64,000 nucleotides of DNA from Falsochrobactrum ovis (GCF_003259955.1 NZ_QLMK01000002.1:186001-250000), one strand, 5' to 3'; shown: positions 18,746 to 29,325, counted from the stretch's first letter. Notes: generated from the sequence alone by a model not told the origin. Program-made: numbers and translations.

Positions 18746-21700
18746 ATGAAGGTCACGTCTGAGAACAAAAGTGTAATCGATAAAGAAAGCTATAATACTG
18801 ATAACGAACTCATTGTTGATATTGTCAGCAGTTTGAATATTGGAGATGAGTTTTTTTGGACGCCGGACCGGCTAGTGCCATTTGAGCACTGGGTCGGCCA
18901 TATTCCTTTCATATTCTGGCTCGTGAAAGTGGCAAAGCCAGAACGCTTTGTTGAATTGGGAACGCATAGGGGAAACTCCTATTGTGCGATGTGTCAGGCG
19001 GTGGCTGCTTTGCAGATTGCTGCGACCGGGACAGCCGTCGACACTTGGCAAGGCGATGTCCATATGGCCCGTGAAGAGGGACTGTTTGAGGAAATTCAAG
19101 CCTACCATAATCCCAGATATTCCAGTTTTTCGACCTTGCTGCGAGCGACTTTTGATGAGGCAAGGCCTTATTTCGCTGATCATTCGATCGATTTGCTCCA
19201 TATTGATGGGACGCATACCTATGACGCAGTTCGACATGATTTTCAGCACTGGAAATCGGCAATGTCTGATCGTGGGCTTGTGCTGTTTCATGATATCGAA
19301 GTGCGCCGCAGTGACTTCGGTGTGTGGAGGTTGTGGGAGGAACTGAGCGCAGAGTTTCCCTCAATAGCCTTTCGACATAGTCATGGGCTTGGGGTGATTG
19401 CGGTGGGAGCAAAACAGCCTGCTGAGGTGGAAGCCCTTTTCAAGTTTGCAAAGCAGCCGGAGGCAGAAGCTCGTATCCGATCACTCTTTTCTTCGCGGGG
19501 ATCGGCGTTGGTGAACCGACTGCTTCTTTCGCAAACGAGGGAAGGCTTTGCGCAACATGTCCACGCGGCTGAGCAGCAAGCCCAGCTTCTGCAGACACAG
19601 GTCGATGAAGCTCGGACTCGGATTGTGCAGCTGACCGAGGAATTAGAGCAGGCCAAGCTTCTTCAAGCGCAGGTCGATGAGGCTCAGTCTCAGCTGGCGC
19701 AACTGACTGATGAAATGGAGCGGGCCCATAATAAGCTGGCCGATGCGCAAGCCAAAAACGAACAGCTTGATGTCGAACTCAATTTGCTCGCTAGCGAATT
19801 GCAACAAGCTCGGAACGATGTCACAATGCAGCGACGCAGAACTCAGAGTTTTCAACAGCAATTGAATGACGAAGTTCTGGCGCGTAAGAATGTTGAACAC
19901 TCGTATAATACGATAGTCTCGAGCACTAGCTGGAGGCTTACCTCCCCTTTGCGAGCAATCCTGTCACGGATGCCGAGGGCGTCCCGGTTTGGCCGTAGAG
20001 GATTAAAGGCTATTTGGTGGACAGTTTCGGGACAATTGCCAGCGCGCATTCGCGCGCGAGGAGCGGCACAGAAGGCCGCCCTATCACAAGGCGAACTGAA
20101 GCGCTCGACCAATATCTTGTCTATTCCTTTGCAGTTCATTGAGCGCGCGGGAGGTATGAGGTCCGCCTCGCGCATTGCCTATGGGGTGTTACAGCGGGAG
20201 GGGATTCGCGGGCTATTGGTGAGGATACGCCGATATAAAGATCGGGCCGTGAGACATCAATCTCAGGCGAGCTCTAGCAGCAGGCTAAATATCGTTCCTT
20301 ATTATCTTGATCCTAATCCACACCAAAAGGCGCCGGTGGTGGATAAAGACATGCAATTGGCGGTTCATGTCCATCTGCACTATATCGATATGCTGGAAAC
20401 TATTCTGGAGCGGCTAAAAAATATTCCTGTTCCTTTTGATTTATACATTTCAATTAATACATTTAAGGATCACAAGGAAATTCATTCTGACTGCGTTTCT
20501 TATCTCGGAAATCTACGCAATATCTATATTGAGAGAGTTCCTAATAGGGGGCGCGATATAGCTCCAATGATTGTGCAGTTTGGAGAAAGACTGTCCCAAT
20601 ATGATGTAATCGGTCATTTTCATACAAAGAAAAGCCCGCATAACGTTTCATTATCAAGTTGGTCTGACGAATTATTCAATATACTGCTTGGTAAGAAAGA
20701 TGATGATACTTATACTGTCGGACAGATTCTCAATCTGCTCAAACAGCGTGCTAAGATTGTCTTTCCGCAGGAATCGACGCGAATAGTAAAAACGCCAAAT
20801 GGATGGGGCGATAATTTTGATATTGCTCGCGATTTGGTAGAGAAATATGCAAAGTTTTCGTTTGATGAAAATTTGCAGATCGCCTTTCCTGAAGGATTTA
20901 TGTTTTGGGCTCGCGGTTCTGCCTTGCGCGAGTTTTTAAATCTTCCCTTGTCGTTTGATGACTTCCCCGTGGAGCCAATTCCGAGCGACGGGACCATAGC
21001 TCACGCTTTAGAACGGCTAATTCTCCCATTTGCTGAGCAGTCGGATGGTGAATTTATTCGTTTGTATCAAACGGATTCCATCAAGGATTATCGATATTTT
21101 GAGAACCAGAAAGACTACGCTGCCGAACTGGAAAACTCTGACGTAAAAGTACTTTCTTATTATTTGCCTCAGTTCCACCCAACGCCTGAAAATGATGAAT
21201 GGCATGGGACAGGCTTCACGGAGTGGACCAAGGTCAGGGCTACCAATCCGTTGTTTGAGGGCCATTATCAGCAACATATCCCGCATAGGGATAGCGGATA
21301 CTATATGCTCGATAATCCGGATATTCTGCGCAAGCAGGCCGAGCAAATGCGCAAATCCGGGGTCTATGGGCAGGTTTTCTATCACTACTGGTTCGGGGGA
21401 CGCATGATCCTTGAAGAACCGGCGCGGATGTTGTTAGAGAATAAAGATATTCCGATGCGCTTTTGCTTTTGCTGGGCCAATGAGAATTGGACTCGACGTT
21501 GGGACGGAAATGAAAGCGAAATATTGCTTGGACAAAGCTATTCCCCTCAAGACGCAAAGGCTTTCATCGATTATTTGATCCCATTTTTTAAAGATGAAAG
21601 GTATATTAAAAGCAACGGGAGACCATTATTATTCGTATATCGCCCATCTCATATCGAAACAGCGCAGGACTATGTTGCGATCTGGCGGGAAGCTTGCAAG

Positions 21701-23509
21701 GCCGCCGGTCTCAAAGAACCTTACGTGGTCGCGGTCCTCACACGTGGTGCAACGGATCCGCGTGAGTTTGGGATGGATGCTGGTGTTGAACGTGTCCTAC
21801 ATGACTGGACGAATGGATGCGTCCCCGACATTAAGGATAGGTTGAAGCAATATCTACTCATGAAGGGCAGCGTGTTGTCTTATCCCGAAGTAGCGGAATT
21901 TTATAGCGCTCAAAAGGATCCAAAGGACTACACCTACTTCCGGTCTATTGTTCCGATGTGGGATAATACCCCTCGCTATGGCGTGGAAGGTATAATGCTG
22001 CATGGCGGCACACCGGTCGTTTTCCAGCGTTGGTTGGAAAACTTGATCGATTATAGCCGTAAACATCTGTCGACCGACGAACGCTTCGTTCTGGTCAATG
22101 CGTGGAACGAATGGGCGGAAGGCGCTCATTTAGAACCAGATACCCGACATGGTTACGCTTATCTGAATTCAGTTGGTCGTGCGCTTACAGGTACGCCGTA
22201 TTCTAGTCTCTTCAATGAAGAAGCCGCTTTGGGGCCGGACGTAAAGGTTCTCCTGTCGATACCCGAAATAGTCATCGATAAACTTGATGCAGATCCAGTA
22301 CTTTTTGAAAAATTCGTTGGCTGTCTGAATAAATCAACTCTCTTTGAAAAAGCGGCTGTGTCCACCACAGCGCCGGGTCTATCAAAGCTGGTCGGCAAGT
22401 GTGTTCCACTGGAAGGAAAACCTGATTATACGATCGAATTCCGTGCGCCATGTCTTTTTGCGATCACGACTCTTGAGAAGATGCTCCGAACAGCGGTAAA
22501 ATCAAATTCGGCGGTAATTCCAAATACTTACGGTATGGATGGACCGTTTGCGGAAGTCACTGAAAACGGGTCTACAAATTGGGATAACCTGTATCTATCT
22601 CCGATGATTGCCATTCCAAGCTCTGTTTTAAATGACGGATTTTCCAATATCCGAATGAGGACAGACGCACGTTGTTTTGTAACATGGCCAAGCTCCACCA
22701 AAGTGAACAAACGCCCTAGGGTGAATACGATTATCCGTATTCACAATTTGGCGGATTTCAACGAACTCAGAAATGCGCTCTATTGCTTGTTGGCGATGGT
22801 TGGTTGCAATGTTTCCCCGCTCATAGCAACTCAGGATCTGACCGCAGATCGGCGCGCTGAACTAAACGACCTTTTGTCGGAATTCTGTTGGGGGTCGTAT
22901 TCTCAGCCAACAGTGATGGAATTTACGTCGCCTGACGGAATATCTGATATGCGCTCTAAGATGCTCAGCGAAGCGCTAAAATCTTTGAAAACGGGGTATG
23001 CTGCGTTTCTGGATTATGATGACCTTATTTTTCCGAGTGCTTATAAATGGTTGATCGATCGGTTGCGTCAAACAAGAAAAGCGGTTTCATTCGGTCGTGT
23101 CTATGTTACGCGCTACGAGACAAAAAGACAGGTCTTTATCGATAGGGCAAAAGTTTACGAATACGGTTATTCGTACGACGAGTTTGTTAGAGATAATCAC
23201 GCGCCAATTCATAGTTTCATTATAGATTTGGATCGAGTGGACGTATCGAACGTGACGTATTTTGACGATCATAAGTATATGGAAGATTATTACCTTATGC
23301 TGCAATTGCTGACACGCGAGAATGCCGATTGGCAAAGCTTAAAGGTCAATAAATATATTGGTGATTATATTCATGCTACCGATAGGGCACATACATTAGC
23401 ATTGATGTGCGATACTGAGAGAAACAGCAGACTCAAAGATGAAGACTATCGACGTTGTGCTGAAAGAATTGAAGCACTGCGGAAGGATCTGCTTTCCCGA
23501 ACGGCATAG
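18746..23509 (+). CDS. Multidomain polysaccharide synthesis protein: methyltransferase, coiled coil, RgpF-like, WbsX-like and GT-like domains
   Basis: A 1587-residue protein with, in order: a class I SAM-dependent methyltransferase-like domain (about 55-235; RFVELGTHRGNS, LLHIDGTHTYDAV, LVLFHDIEV); a coiled coil (about 270-385) containing two tandem 24-residue repeats; a linker with SSTSWRLTSPLR often seen in multidomain glycosyltransferases; an RgpF (rhamnan synthesis F) domain (about 535-785; VHLHYIDMLETIL, NRGRDIAPM, HFHTKKSPH); a WbsX/GT99-like domain (about 800-1135; YYLPQFHPTPEND, GFTEWTKV, FCWANENWTRRWDG, NAWNEWAEGAHLEPD); and a C-terminal GT-A-like domain (about 1320-1587; FLDYDDLIFPSAYKWL). 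It should build a polymer, probably rhamnose-containing, on the cytoplasmic face for the adjacent exporter. Domain families are recognised from motifs; exact sugars and linkages are unknown. No membrane segments are evident. Confidence 0.85.
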   Translation: MKVTSENKSVIDKESYNTDNELIVDIVSSLNIGDEFFWTPDRLVPFEHWVGHIPFIFWLVKVAKPERFVELGTHRGNSYCAMCQAVAALQIAATGTAVDTWQGDVHMAREEGLFEEIQAYHNPRYSSFSTLLRATFDEARPYFADHSIDLLHIDGTHTYDAVRHDFQHWKSAMSDRGLVLFHDIEVRRSDFGVWRLWEELSAEFPSIAFRHSHGLGVIAVGAKQPAEVEALFKFAKQPEAEARIRSLFSSRGSALVNRLLLSQTREGFAQHVHAAEQQAQLLQTQVDEARTRIVQLTEELEQAKLLQAQVDEAQSQLAQLTDEMERAHNKLADAQAKNEQLDVELNLLASELQQARNDVTMQRRRTQSFQQQLNDEVLARKNVEHSYNTIVSSTSWRLTSPLRAILSRMPRASRFGRRGLKAIWWTVSGQLPARIRARGAAQKAALSQGELKRSTNILSIPLQFIERAGGMRSASRIAYGVLQREGIRGLLVRIRRYKDRAVRHQSQASSSSRLNIVPYYLDPNPHQKAPVVDKDMQLAVHVHLHYIDMLETILERLKNIPVPFDLYISINTFKDHKEIHSDCVSYLGNLRNIYIERVPNRGRDIAPMIVQFGERLSQYDVIGHFHTKKSPHNVSLSSWSDELFNILLGKKDDDTYTVGQILNLLKQRAKIVFPQESTRIVKTPNGWGDNFDIARDLVEKYAKFSFDENLQIAFPEGFMFWARGSALREFLNLPLSFDDFPVEPIPSDGTIAHALERLILPFAEQSDGEFIRLYQTDSIKDYRYFENQKDYAAELENSDVKVLSYYLPQFHPTPENDEWHGTGFTEWTKVRATNPLFEGHYQQHIPHRDSGYYMLDNPDILRKQAEQMRKSGVYGQVFYHYWFGGRMILEEPARMLLENKDIPMRFCFCWANENWTRRWDGNESEILLGQSYSPQDAKAFIDYLIPFFKDERYIKSNGRPLLFVYRPSHIETAQDYVAIWREACKAAGLKEPYVVAVLTRGATDPREFGMDAGVERVLHDWTNGCVPDIKDRLKQYLLMKGSVLSYPEVAEFYSAQKDPKDYTYFRSIVPMWDNTPRYGVEGIMLHGGTPVVFQRWLENLIDYSRKHLSTDERFVLVNAWNEWAEGAHLEPDTRHGYAYLNSVGRALTGTPYSSLFNEEAALGPDVKVLLSIPEIVIDKLDADPVLFEKFVGCLNKSTLFEKAAVSTTAPGLSKLVGKCVPLEGKPDYTIEFRAPCLFAITTLEKMLRTAVKSNSAVIPNTYGMDGPFAEVTENGSTNWDNLYLSPMIAIPSSVLNDGFSNIRMRTDARCFVTWPSSTKVNKRPRVNTIIRIHNLADFNELRNALYCLLAMVGCNVSPLIATQDLTADRRAELNDLLSEFCWGSYSQPTVMEFTSPDGISDMRSKMLSEALKSLKTGYAAFLDYDDLIFPSAYKWLIDRLRQTRKAVSFGRVYVTRYETKRQVFIDRAKVYEYGYSYDEFVRDNHAPIHSFIIDLDRVDVSNVTYFDDHKYMEDYYLMLQLLTRENADWQSLKVNKYIGDYIHATDRAHTLALMCDTERNSRLKDEDYRRCAERIEALRKDLLSRTA
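19586..19729 (+). repeat. 72-bp in-frame tandem duplication in the coiled-coil segment
   Basis: Two consecutive 24-codon units (19586-19657 and 19658-19729) encode LLQTQVDEARTRIVQLTEEL+EQAK and LLQAQVDEAQSQLAQLTDEM+ERAH (residues 281-304 and 305-328). The DNA copies are similar but diverged, so the duplication is not recent. Confidence 0.85.
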
Positions 23510-23817
23510 AAAACGTTTACGCTAGGCGGATATTAGCATCTGCGCTAGTTGCAACGCCAGTGATCTAGTTCGTCTTGTGAAAGAGCATAGGGACAAAGGG
23601 CACAGGGACCAGGCCATTGATATGGCTTTAAGATAGTATTTTAGGTCAGATTTCTTTGAAATGGCTAAAGCATTGATACTATTATTTATAGGCCAGCTTA
23701 AAGAAGCGGTTGCGCTTCACCGCTGGCCTTCTCAGTGGATCGGAGCTTACTTCAATATGGACTTGTCAAAGAAATAGGGCAGTACGAAACGACGTACGGT
23801 TGTGGTGCCCCGAAAAC
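23510..23817. other. Intergenic region between convergent glycosyltransferase genes
   Basis: About 310 bases without a supportable gene. The notable element is a nested hairpin at 23691-23728: GGCCAGC pairs with GCTGGCC, and GAAGCG with CGCTTC inside it. It may help terminate the long plus-strand gene, although no T tract follows. Confidence 0.4.
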
Positions 23818-23843
23818 GGTGTGGTAGTCGTGTTTACCACACC
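23818..23843 (-). terminator. Terminator overlapping the stop of a GT2 gene
   Basis: GGTGTGGTA and TACCACACC pair perfectly across an eight-base loop. On the minus strand, GTTTTC follows. The stop codon of the minus-strand glycosyltransferase (23834-23836) lies at the edge of the stem. Confidence 0.65.
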
Positions 23844-24637
23844 TTTAACCCGTGCGTAAGGAAAAATATTCCGGCGGACTTCAGGAATAGTTGAATATGT
23901 TTGAGGCCTTTACGGGCTGCGTTTCCTCCTTCGTGAACGATCTCAACTGTTGGCACATAGGCAATGCTGCAAATATGGCCCGCCCTGAGTGAAATATCGA
24001 AATCCTCAAAATAGAGGAAATACCGCGGGTCGAAGCCTTTTAGTCTAGAAAAAACATCTCCCCGGAAAAACATGAAGCAGCCACTGACGACGGGCGGATC
24101 CCAGTAAACTGCTGCGCCGGTGAATTGACGCATTTCATATTTCTCAAGTCGTTTGTGGAATAAGTCTCGCACAGGACCGGGTGCAAACCCTCGCAAGAAG
24201 AGATCGAGCAGACTGGGATATTGTTTGTACAAAAATTGTTTGCGACCATCGGGATATGTCGCAGACGGTGTGAGCAGGCCGCACTGTGCCTCCTGCTCCA
24301 TAAATTTGATAGCTTCCTGTAGTGCCGAAGGTGCTAATTCCACGTCGGGATTTAAGACAAGATGATATCTGCCGATAGCGTTCGCTAAAACAATGTTGTT
24401 GGCCCGGCCGAAACCGACGTTACCTTGCCCGTGAATGATTTTTGTGGGGATAGCCGAGAAAACAGAATGTCCGTCTTTGTCAATAGATAGTTCTGGTGAA
24501 TTATCTACAATGTATAGTTGTATTCGGTTATCAGAAGGAAGTCTTTCGGCAGCCAGCAAAAGAGAATCGAGAGTTTTAGTCAGGGATTCCGAGTTGGGCT
24601 TATAAAGAACAATGCAGATGGAAAGTGTTATACTCAT
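23834..24637 (-). CDS. Family 2 glycosyltransferase, WbbL/rhamnosyltransferase-like
   Basis: GT-A fold enzyme of 267 residues. The N-terminus ITLSICIVLYKPNSESL and IVDNSPE are typical GT2 nucleotide-sugar strands. GNVGFGRANNIVL and LVLNPDVEL (DXD-type metal site) match the WbbL rhamnosyltransferase group, as does the C-terminal PRYFLYFEDFDISLRA. It probably adds rhamnose, or a similar dTDP-sugar, to the growing polymer in the cytoplasm. The next GT2 gene lies seven bases upstream in the same orientation, forming a two-gene unit. Confidence 0.88.
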   Translation of the reverse strand: MSITLSICIVLYKPNSESLTKTLDSLLLAAERLPSDNRIQLYIVDNSPELSIDKDGHSVFSAIPTKIIHGQGNVGFGRANNIVLANAIGRYHLVLNPDVELAPSALQEAIKFMEQEAQCGLLTPSATYPDGRKQFLYKQYPSLLDLFLRGFAPGPVRDLFHKRLEKYEMRQFTGAAVYWDPPVVSGCFMFFRGDVFSRLKGFDPRYFLYFEDFDISLRAGHICSIAYVPTVEIVHEGGNAARKGLKHIQLFLKSAGIFFLTHGLKVW

Positions 24638-24644
24638 TCTGATT

Positions 24645-25589
24645 TTACGCCCTATTATCCCTTTTCGCGTGGAATTTTCCCATCTGCCCTTTTAGTCCGT
24701 GGAGAACTCCCAGCGACATCATCTTTGCATGTTCCAGCCGGGGAGTGGTCATCAAGCTGTAGAAGGCAAATTTTCTTAGCAGGCGAAACCCATCGACAAT
24801 CTTCCAGTCATTACGAAGCCAAGATTGACGGTAAAGCCAAACGGCATTTCTAAAATGATAATAATGCCGCAATGGGCTATGAACGGGTATATATCGACCT
24901 CTGAAATAGATAGGCTTGTCCCCGAGTTGATGTTGCATGAAGGCAGCGCAAACGCCTAGGGATTTAAAGCCTTGTTGCTGTGCACGCAATCCCCATTCGA
25001 TATCGACATAATCAATGAAAAGCTCTTCCTGCATAGCTCCCACGGCCTCGATGACATCAAGAGGGATCAGGCAACCCGAAGCGATCAGATAATCGACGTT
25101 GACAACGGGCGTATCAGTCGAACATCTTTGGCGTTGAATGCGGAAATTTTTGATTTGTATAAAGGGCACGGGATTTTGTTGTCTGGGATCGTCATATCTT
25201 GGTCCGGCACAGGCGATCTTTGCGCCCGCCGTGCGAGCTGTTTCGATTGCCTTCAGCAAGGCGCTTACCATATTGGGGCTGGGGATACTGTCTTGGTCCA
25301 GCAATAAAACATATTCGGAGTTGCGCTCCTGCGCGCGACTTATGCCGACATTTTGTGCTTTCTCAATGCCGAGATTGTCATGGAGTGGAATGTATTCCAC
25401 CTGATTCCAATTAGAGTGTAGCCAGGCCGACAAGTCATCGGACGAACTGTTGTCTACTACGATCAGATGATCGAGTTGAGACTGGATGGCTCTGAGGAGT
25501 TTTGCCAGTGCATTTCGTTCTGGATTATAGGTGACGACTATGCCGCTCACTTTAGGCGTCATAAGATCGTCAGTCTTGTTTGCGCACAA
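24645..25589 (-). CDS. Family 2 glycosyltransferase, rhamnosyltransferase-like
   Basis: GT-A fold enzyme of up to 314 residues. SGIVVTYNPE at the N-terminus, LIVVDNSSSDDL, NLGIEKAQNVGI and LLLDQDSIPSPNMV are the pattern of the dTDP-rhamnosyltransferase (RfbF/RfbN) group, as is IDYVDIEWGLRAQ. It would use the dTDP-L-rhamnose made by the divergently oriented rmlACBD genes. The start is either TTG 25589 (CAGGAG ten bases upstream) or ATG 25562, which lacks a ribosome-binding site. First gene of the two-gene GT2 unit. Confidence 0.87.
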   Translation of the reverse strand: MCANKTDDLMTPKVSGIVVTYNPERNALAKLLRAIQSQLDHLIVVDNSSSDDLSAWLHSNWNQVEYIPLHDNLGIEKAQNVGISRAQERNSEYVLLLDQDSIPSPNMVSALLKAIETARTAGAKIACAGPRYDDPRQQNPVPFIQIKNFRIQRQRCSTDTPVVNVDYLIASGCLIPLDVIEAVGAMQEELFIDYVDIEWGLRAQQQGFKSLGVCAAFMQHQLGDKPIYFRGRYIPVHSPLRHYYHFRNAVWLYRQSWLRNDWKIVDGFRLLRKFAFYSLMTTPRLEHAKMMSLGVLHGLKGQMGKFHAKRDNRA

Positions 25590-25753
25590 GGGGGCAGAAC
25601 TCCTGATATTTGCGTTTCTATGTTTACAATCGGTTCGCAGTTCAGCTAGTTGAATAATATCTCACTGCAAGTTCGAGTATCGTAATTGTCGCCAAATGTT
25701 GGTCAAAATGCAAAGGCATAGTTACCATCTGGAAATTTTTTAAGGAATGTTGG

Positions 25754-26635
25754 ATGAAGGGAATAATCTTGGCAGGCGGTAGTGGTACACGCCTCTATCC
25801 TCTTACGATCGCTGTTTCCAAACAAATTCTCCCAATCTACGATAAGCCGATGATCTACTATCCTCTGAGCGTTCTTATGCTCGCGGATATTCAAGACATT
25901 TTAATTATCTCGACACCTCACGATTTGCCTTTATTCCAGAAGCTGCTCGGTGATGGACGTGACTTTGGCGTGAATTTCTCATATGCCGAGCAAGCGCATC
26001 CGAACGGGCTGGCTGAAGCATTTATAATCGGAAAAGAGTTCATTGGCGATGATAGCGTGGCCATGATTCTTGGTGATAATATTTATTTTGGTGACGGGCT
26101 TTCAGAACTATCGCAGCTCTCTGCGAAACCTATGAAAGGTGGTACTGTTTTTGCTTATCGTGTAGACGATCCTCAGCGCTATGGCGTTGTTGAGTTTGAT
26201 AACAAAACAGGGCAGGCAATATCGATTGAAGAAAAGCCGGTAAAGCCCAAATCACATTGGGCTGTCACGGGCCTTTATTTTTACGACAATCAAGTTGTCG
26301 ATATTGCAAGTTCGATTAAACCATCTGCTCGCGGTGAGCTTGAAATTACCACGGTCAATAATGTCTATCTTGAACGTGGCGAACTGAACGTTCAGCGTTT
26401 TGGGCGCGGATATGCTTGGCTCGATACCGGAACACATGACAGTCTTCACGAAGCATCGTCATTTGTTCGAACCATTGAAAAACGTCAGGGCATCAAGATA
26501 GCTTGCCCAGAAGAGATTGGTTTAGATAAAGGCTGGTTGGACAGTGAAGCAGTGCTTGAACGTGCGGCCAAGCTTGGTAAGACTGAATATGCTGCATATC
26601 TTCGTCGCCGTGTTGATGAGCTAGGAAAAGAATAA
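25754..26635 (+). CDS. rmlA: Glucose-1-phosphate thymidylyltransferase
   Basis: First step of dTDP-L-rhamnose synthesis: dTTP plus glucose-1-phosphate to dTDP-glucose. 293 residues, standard length. Motifs are [16 protein letters not shown] at the N-terminus, [23 protein letters not shown] and [22 protein letters not shown] precedes the ATG. First gene of rmlA-rmlC-rmlB-rmlD; the stop is followed immediately by the rmlC start. Transcribed divergently from the two GT2 genes, so the 164-base gap probably carries both promoters. Confidence 0.97.
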   Translation: MKGIILAGGSGTRLYPLTIAVSKQILPIYDKPMIYYPLSVLMLADIQDILIISTPHDLPLFQKLLGDGRDFGVNFSYAEQAHPNGLAEAFIIGKEFIGDDSVAMILGDNIYFGDGLSELSQLSAKPMKGGTVFAYRVDDPQRYGVVEFDNKTGQAISIEEKPVKPKSHWAVTGLYFYDNQVVDIASSIKPSARGELEITTVNNVYLERGELNVQRFGRGYAWLDTGTHDSLHEASSFVRTIEKRQGIKIACPEEIGLDKGWLDSEAVLERAAKLGKTEYAAYLRRRVDELGKE

Positions 26636-27187
26636 ATGGAAGTCCGGTCTTTGGGTTTAGATGGTGTTTTTGAAATCAGCCCACGTAAATTTGGTGATGA
26701 ACGGGGCTTTTTTTCTGAGACCTATAATGCGAAAGCATTCGGCGAAGCCGGTATCGATCTGACTTTCGTTCAAGATAATCATTCTTATTCGGCGGCCAAG
26801 GGCGTTGTACGCGGGCTTCATTATCAGTTACCTCCGTTTGCGCAGGACAAATTGGTTCGCGTCACACGCGGCGCAATTCTCGATGTCGCTGTCGATATCC
26901 GCAAAAATTCGCCTAGTTTCGGGAAGTGGGTTTCTTTGGAAGTCTCAGCCGATAAGTGGAACCAGATTCTGGTCCCCAAGGGCTTCGCGCACGGCTTCAT
27001 GACGCTCGAGGAGAATACGGAAGTTATCTATAAGGTGACAGATTATTACTCTCCTGAACATGATCGTTCGATCCGATTTGACGATCCTGCTATTGGTATT
27101 GATTGGCCCTTTCCATCTTCAGGCGTCCAGCTCTCTGACAAGGATCAGAAGGCGCCGCTTTTTGCTGATGCACAAGTTTTTGATTGA
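26636..27187 (+). CDS. rmlC: dTDP-4-dehydrorhamnose 3,5-epimerase
   Basis: Third step of dTDP-L-rhamnose synthesis, a double epimerisation. Cupin-fold protein of 183 residues. The motifs [30 protein letters not shown] (with the catalytic His), [13 protein letters not shown] and [13 protein letters not shown] are diagnostic. It starts directly at the end of rmlA (no gap) and its stop lies just ahead of rmlB. Confidence 0.97.
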   Translation: MEVRSLGLDGVFEISPRKFGDERGFFSETYNAKAFGEAGIDLTFVQDNHSYSAAKGVVRGLHYQLPPFAQDKLVRVTRGAILDVAVDIRKNSPSFGKWVSLEVSADKWNQILVPKGFAHGFMTLEENTEVIYKVTDYYSPEHDRSIRFDDPAIGIDWPFPSSGVQLSDKDQKAPLFADAQVFD

Positions 27188-27195
27188 GGGATAAT

Positions 27196-28272
27196 ATGAA
27201 CATTCTTGTTACCGGCGGTGCGGGTTTCATTGGTTCTGCAGTATGCCGCCATTTGGCCGCCGATCCGAAGATCAATGTTATTAATCTCGATAAGTTGACT
27301 TATGCGGGCAATCTAGCTTCTCTTCGCCAAATCGAAAACCACGCTAACTACAGCTTTCTACACGCTGATATATGCGATGATGCTTGTGTTTTGGAAGCTC
27401 TGCGCGCTAACGAAATAGATGTCATCATGCATCTGGCTGCTGAAAGTCATGTCGACCGTTCGATTGACGGTCCGGGCGCATTTATTGAAACGAATATTGT
27501 CGGCACATTCCGCTTGCTCAATGCGGCGCTCACTTATTGGCGAGAACTGTCTGAGCCGCGCAAATCGGCTTTTCGTTTCCACCATGTTTCGACGGATGAA
27601 GTGTTCGGCGATTTGCCTTTCGATAGCGGTATCTTCACAGAAGAAACCCCTTATCAGCCGTCCTCGCCTTATTCGGCTTCAAAGGCGGCTTCTGATCATC
27701 TGGTTCGCGCATGGTATGAAACCTATGGGTTACCAGTCGTACTTTCGAATTGTTCCAATAATTATGGACCATTCCATTTCCCGGAAAAACTGATCCCGCT
27801 CGTTATTCTAAATGCGCTCGAAGAAAAGCCGTTACCGATTTATGGGGCAGGGGCGAATGTGCGTGACTGGCTCTATGTTGAGGATCATGCCCGTGCATTG
27901 GCATTGGTTGCGGCGAAGGGCAAATTGGGTGAAAGCTATAATATCGGCGGGCGTGCGGAGCGTACCAACCTTAATGTGGTTGAAACGATTTGTGCTATTC
28001 TCGATAAGAAACGGCCTCGCGCAAACGGTAAGAGTTATAGCGAACTGATCACGTTTGTCACTGATCGTCCCGGTCATGACCGTCGCTATGCGATTGACGC
28101 TTCCAAGATTGAACGGGAACTTGGTTGGAAACCGCAAGAAACTTTCGAGACCGGATTGGAAAAAACCATTCAATGGTATCTCGATAATGCGTGGTGGTGG
28201 GAGCCGATCCGCAGCGGTACTTATTCTGGTGAGCGTCTAGGAAGCATGCCAGCTGAAGAGATGAAGGCATGA
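27196..28272 (+). CDS. rmlB: dTDP-glucose 4,6-dehydratase
   Basis: Second step of dTDP-L-rhamnose synthesis, NAD+-dependent. Extended short-chain dehydrogenase of 358 residues. [15 protein letters not shown] is the NAD-binding motif; [21 protein letters not shown] and the catalytic YSASK are all present. ATG 27196 has GAGGGATAAT upstream; a TTG at 27184 is in frame but sits on this site. The stop overlaps the start of rmlD by four bases (ATGA). Confidence 0.97.
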   Translation: MNILVTGGAGFIGSAVCRHLAADPKINVINLDKLTYAGNLASLRQIENHANYSFLHADICDDACVLEALRANEIDVIMHLAAESHVDRSIDGPGAFIETNIVGTFRLLNAALTYWRELSEPRKSAFRFHHVSTDEVFGDLPFDSGIFTEETPYQPSSPYSASKAASDHLVRAWYETYGLPVVLSNCSNNYGPFHFPEKLIPLVILNALEEKPLPIYGAGANVRDWLYVEDHARALALVAAKGKLGESYNIGGRAERTNLNVVETICAILDKKRPRANGKSYSELITFVTDRPGHDRRYAIDASKIERELGWKPQETFETGLEKTIQWYLDNAWWWEPIRSGTYSGERLGSMPAEEMKA

Positions 28273-29147
28273 AAATCGTTATCACAGGACGGGAAGGGCA
28301 GGTTGTCCGAAGCCTTGTTGAGAAAGTATCTCAACGTCCCGATCTGGAAGCGATTGCGTTGAGTCGTCCCGAGCTGGATTTGACAAAGCCCGAAACGGTT
28401 CATAGAGCGATTGAAGCAATCAAGCCCGACCTGGTTGTCTCCGCTGCCGCTTATACGGCGGTGGATTTGGCTGAGGATGAGCCTGAGCTAGCCTTTGCGG
28501 TGAATGCCGCTGGTGCCGAAGCAGTTGCCCAAGCGGCGAAAGCTTGTGGTGCTCCCGTTATCCATCTCTCGACGGATTATGTTTTTGCAGGCGACGCAGG
28601 CGGCGCTTATGTCGAAACGGATGCAACCGGTCCCCATAGCGTCTATGGGCGTTCCAAGCTTGAAGGTGAGCGTTTGGTGGGGCAAGCCAATGCCCGGCAC
28701 ATTATCTTACGGACGGCGTGGGTCTATAGTCCCTTTGGCAAAAATTTCGTCAAGACGATGTTGAAGCTTGCAGAAACGCGGGATGCTGTCTCGGTTGTTT
28801 CTGACCAGAAGGGCAATCCGACCAGTGCGCTTGATATCGCTGATGCGATTATTCGGGTGGCGGACCATTTGGCGGCAGCATCAGACTTTTCAGTCTGGGG
28901 CGTCTATCATCTAGCTGGTACGGGCGACACGAACTGGAGCGACTTTGCACGCGCCATATTTCGTGAAAGTAACCAACTTGGCGGACCGACAGCGGTTGTT
29001 ACGGATATTACGACAGCCGACTATCCGACTAAGGCCGCACGCCCGGCGAACTCGTGCTTGTCGACAGCCAAATTCCAGCAAGTCTTCAACTGGTCGGCAC
29101 CGCATTGGCAAATATCATTGCGCGATGTGGTGGCGAGACTGATTTAG
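28269..29147 (+). CDS. rmlD: dTDP-4-dehydrorhamnose reductase
   Basis: Last step of dTDP-L-rhamnose synthesis, NAD(P)H-dependent reduction. 292 residues. [10 protein letters not shown] at the N-terminus is the dinucleotide site. [29 protein letters not shown], the catalytic YGRSK and [14 protein letters not shown] complete the pattern. It is translationally coupled to rmlB, ends the rml operon, and is followed by a hairpin at 29166. Confidence 0.97.
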   Translation: MKIVITGREGQVVRSLVEKVSQRPDLEAIALSRPELDLTKPETVHRAIEAIKPDLVVSAAAYTAVDLAEDEPELAFAVNAAGAEAVAQAAKACGAPVIHLSTDYVFAGDAGGAYVETDATGPHSVYGRSKLEGERLVGQANARHIILRTAWVYSPFGKNFVKTMLKLAETRDAVSVVSDQKGNPTSALDIADAIIRVADHLAAASDFSVWGVYHLAGTGDTNWSDFARAIFRESNQLGGPTAVVTDITTADYPTKAARPANSCLSTAKFQQVFNWSAPHWQISLRDVVARLI

Positions 29148-29165
29148 CGTTTGACGTGAACTCCT

Positions 29166-29200
29166 AATGCCGCGTCGTGTTTGTTGATCGATGCGGCATT
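29166..29200 (+). terminator. Putative terminator after rmlD
   Basis: AATGCCGC (29166-29173) and GCGGCATT (29193-29200) pair perfectly around a 19-base loop, followed by TTAATGGATTTTT. The loop is long and the T tract delayed, so confidence is moderate. Confidence 0.5.
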
Positions 29201-29249
29201 TAATGGATTTTTCGGTACAGCGTTATTTAGCGTATCTTATTGAAAATGT

Positions 29250-29325
<76 letters not shown>

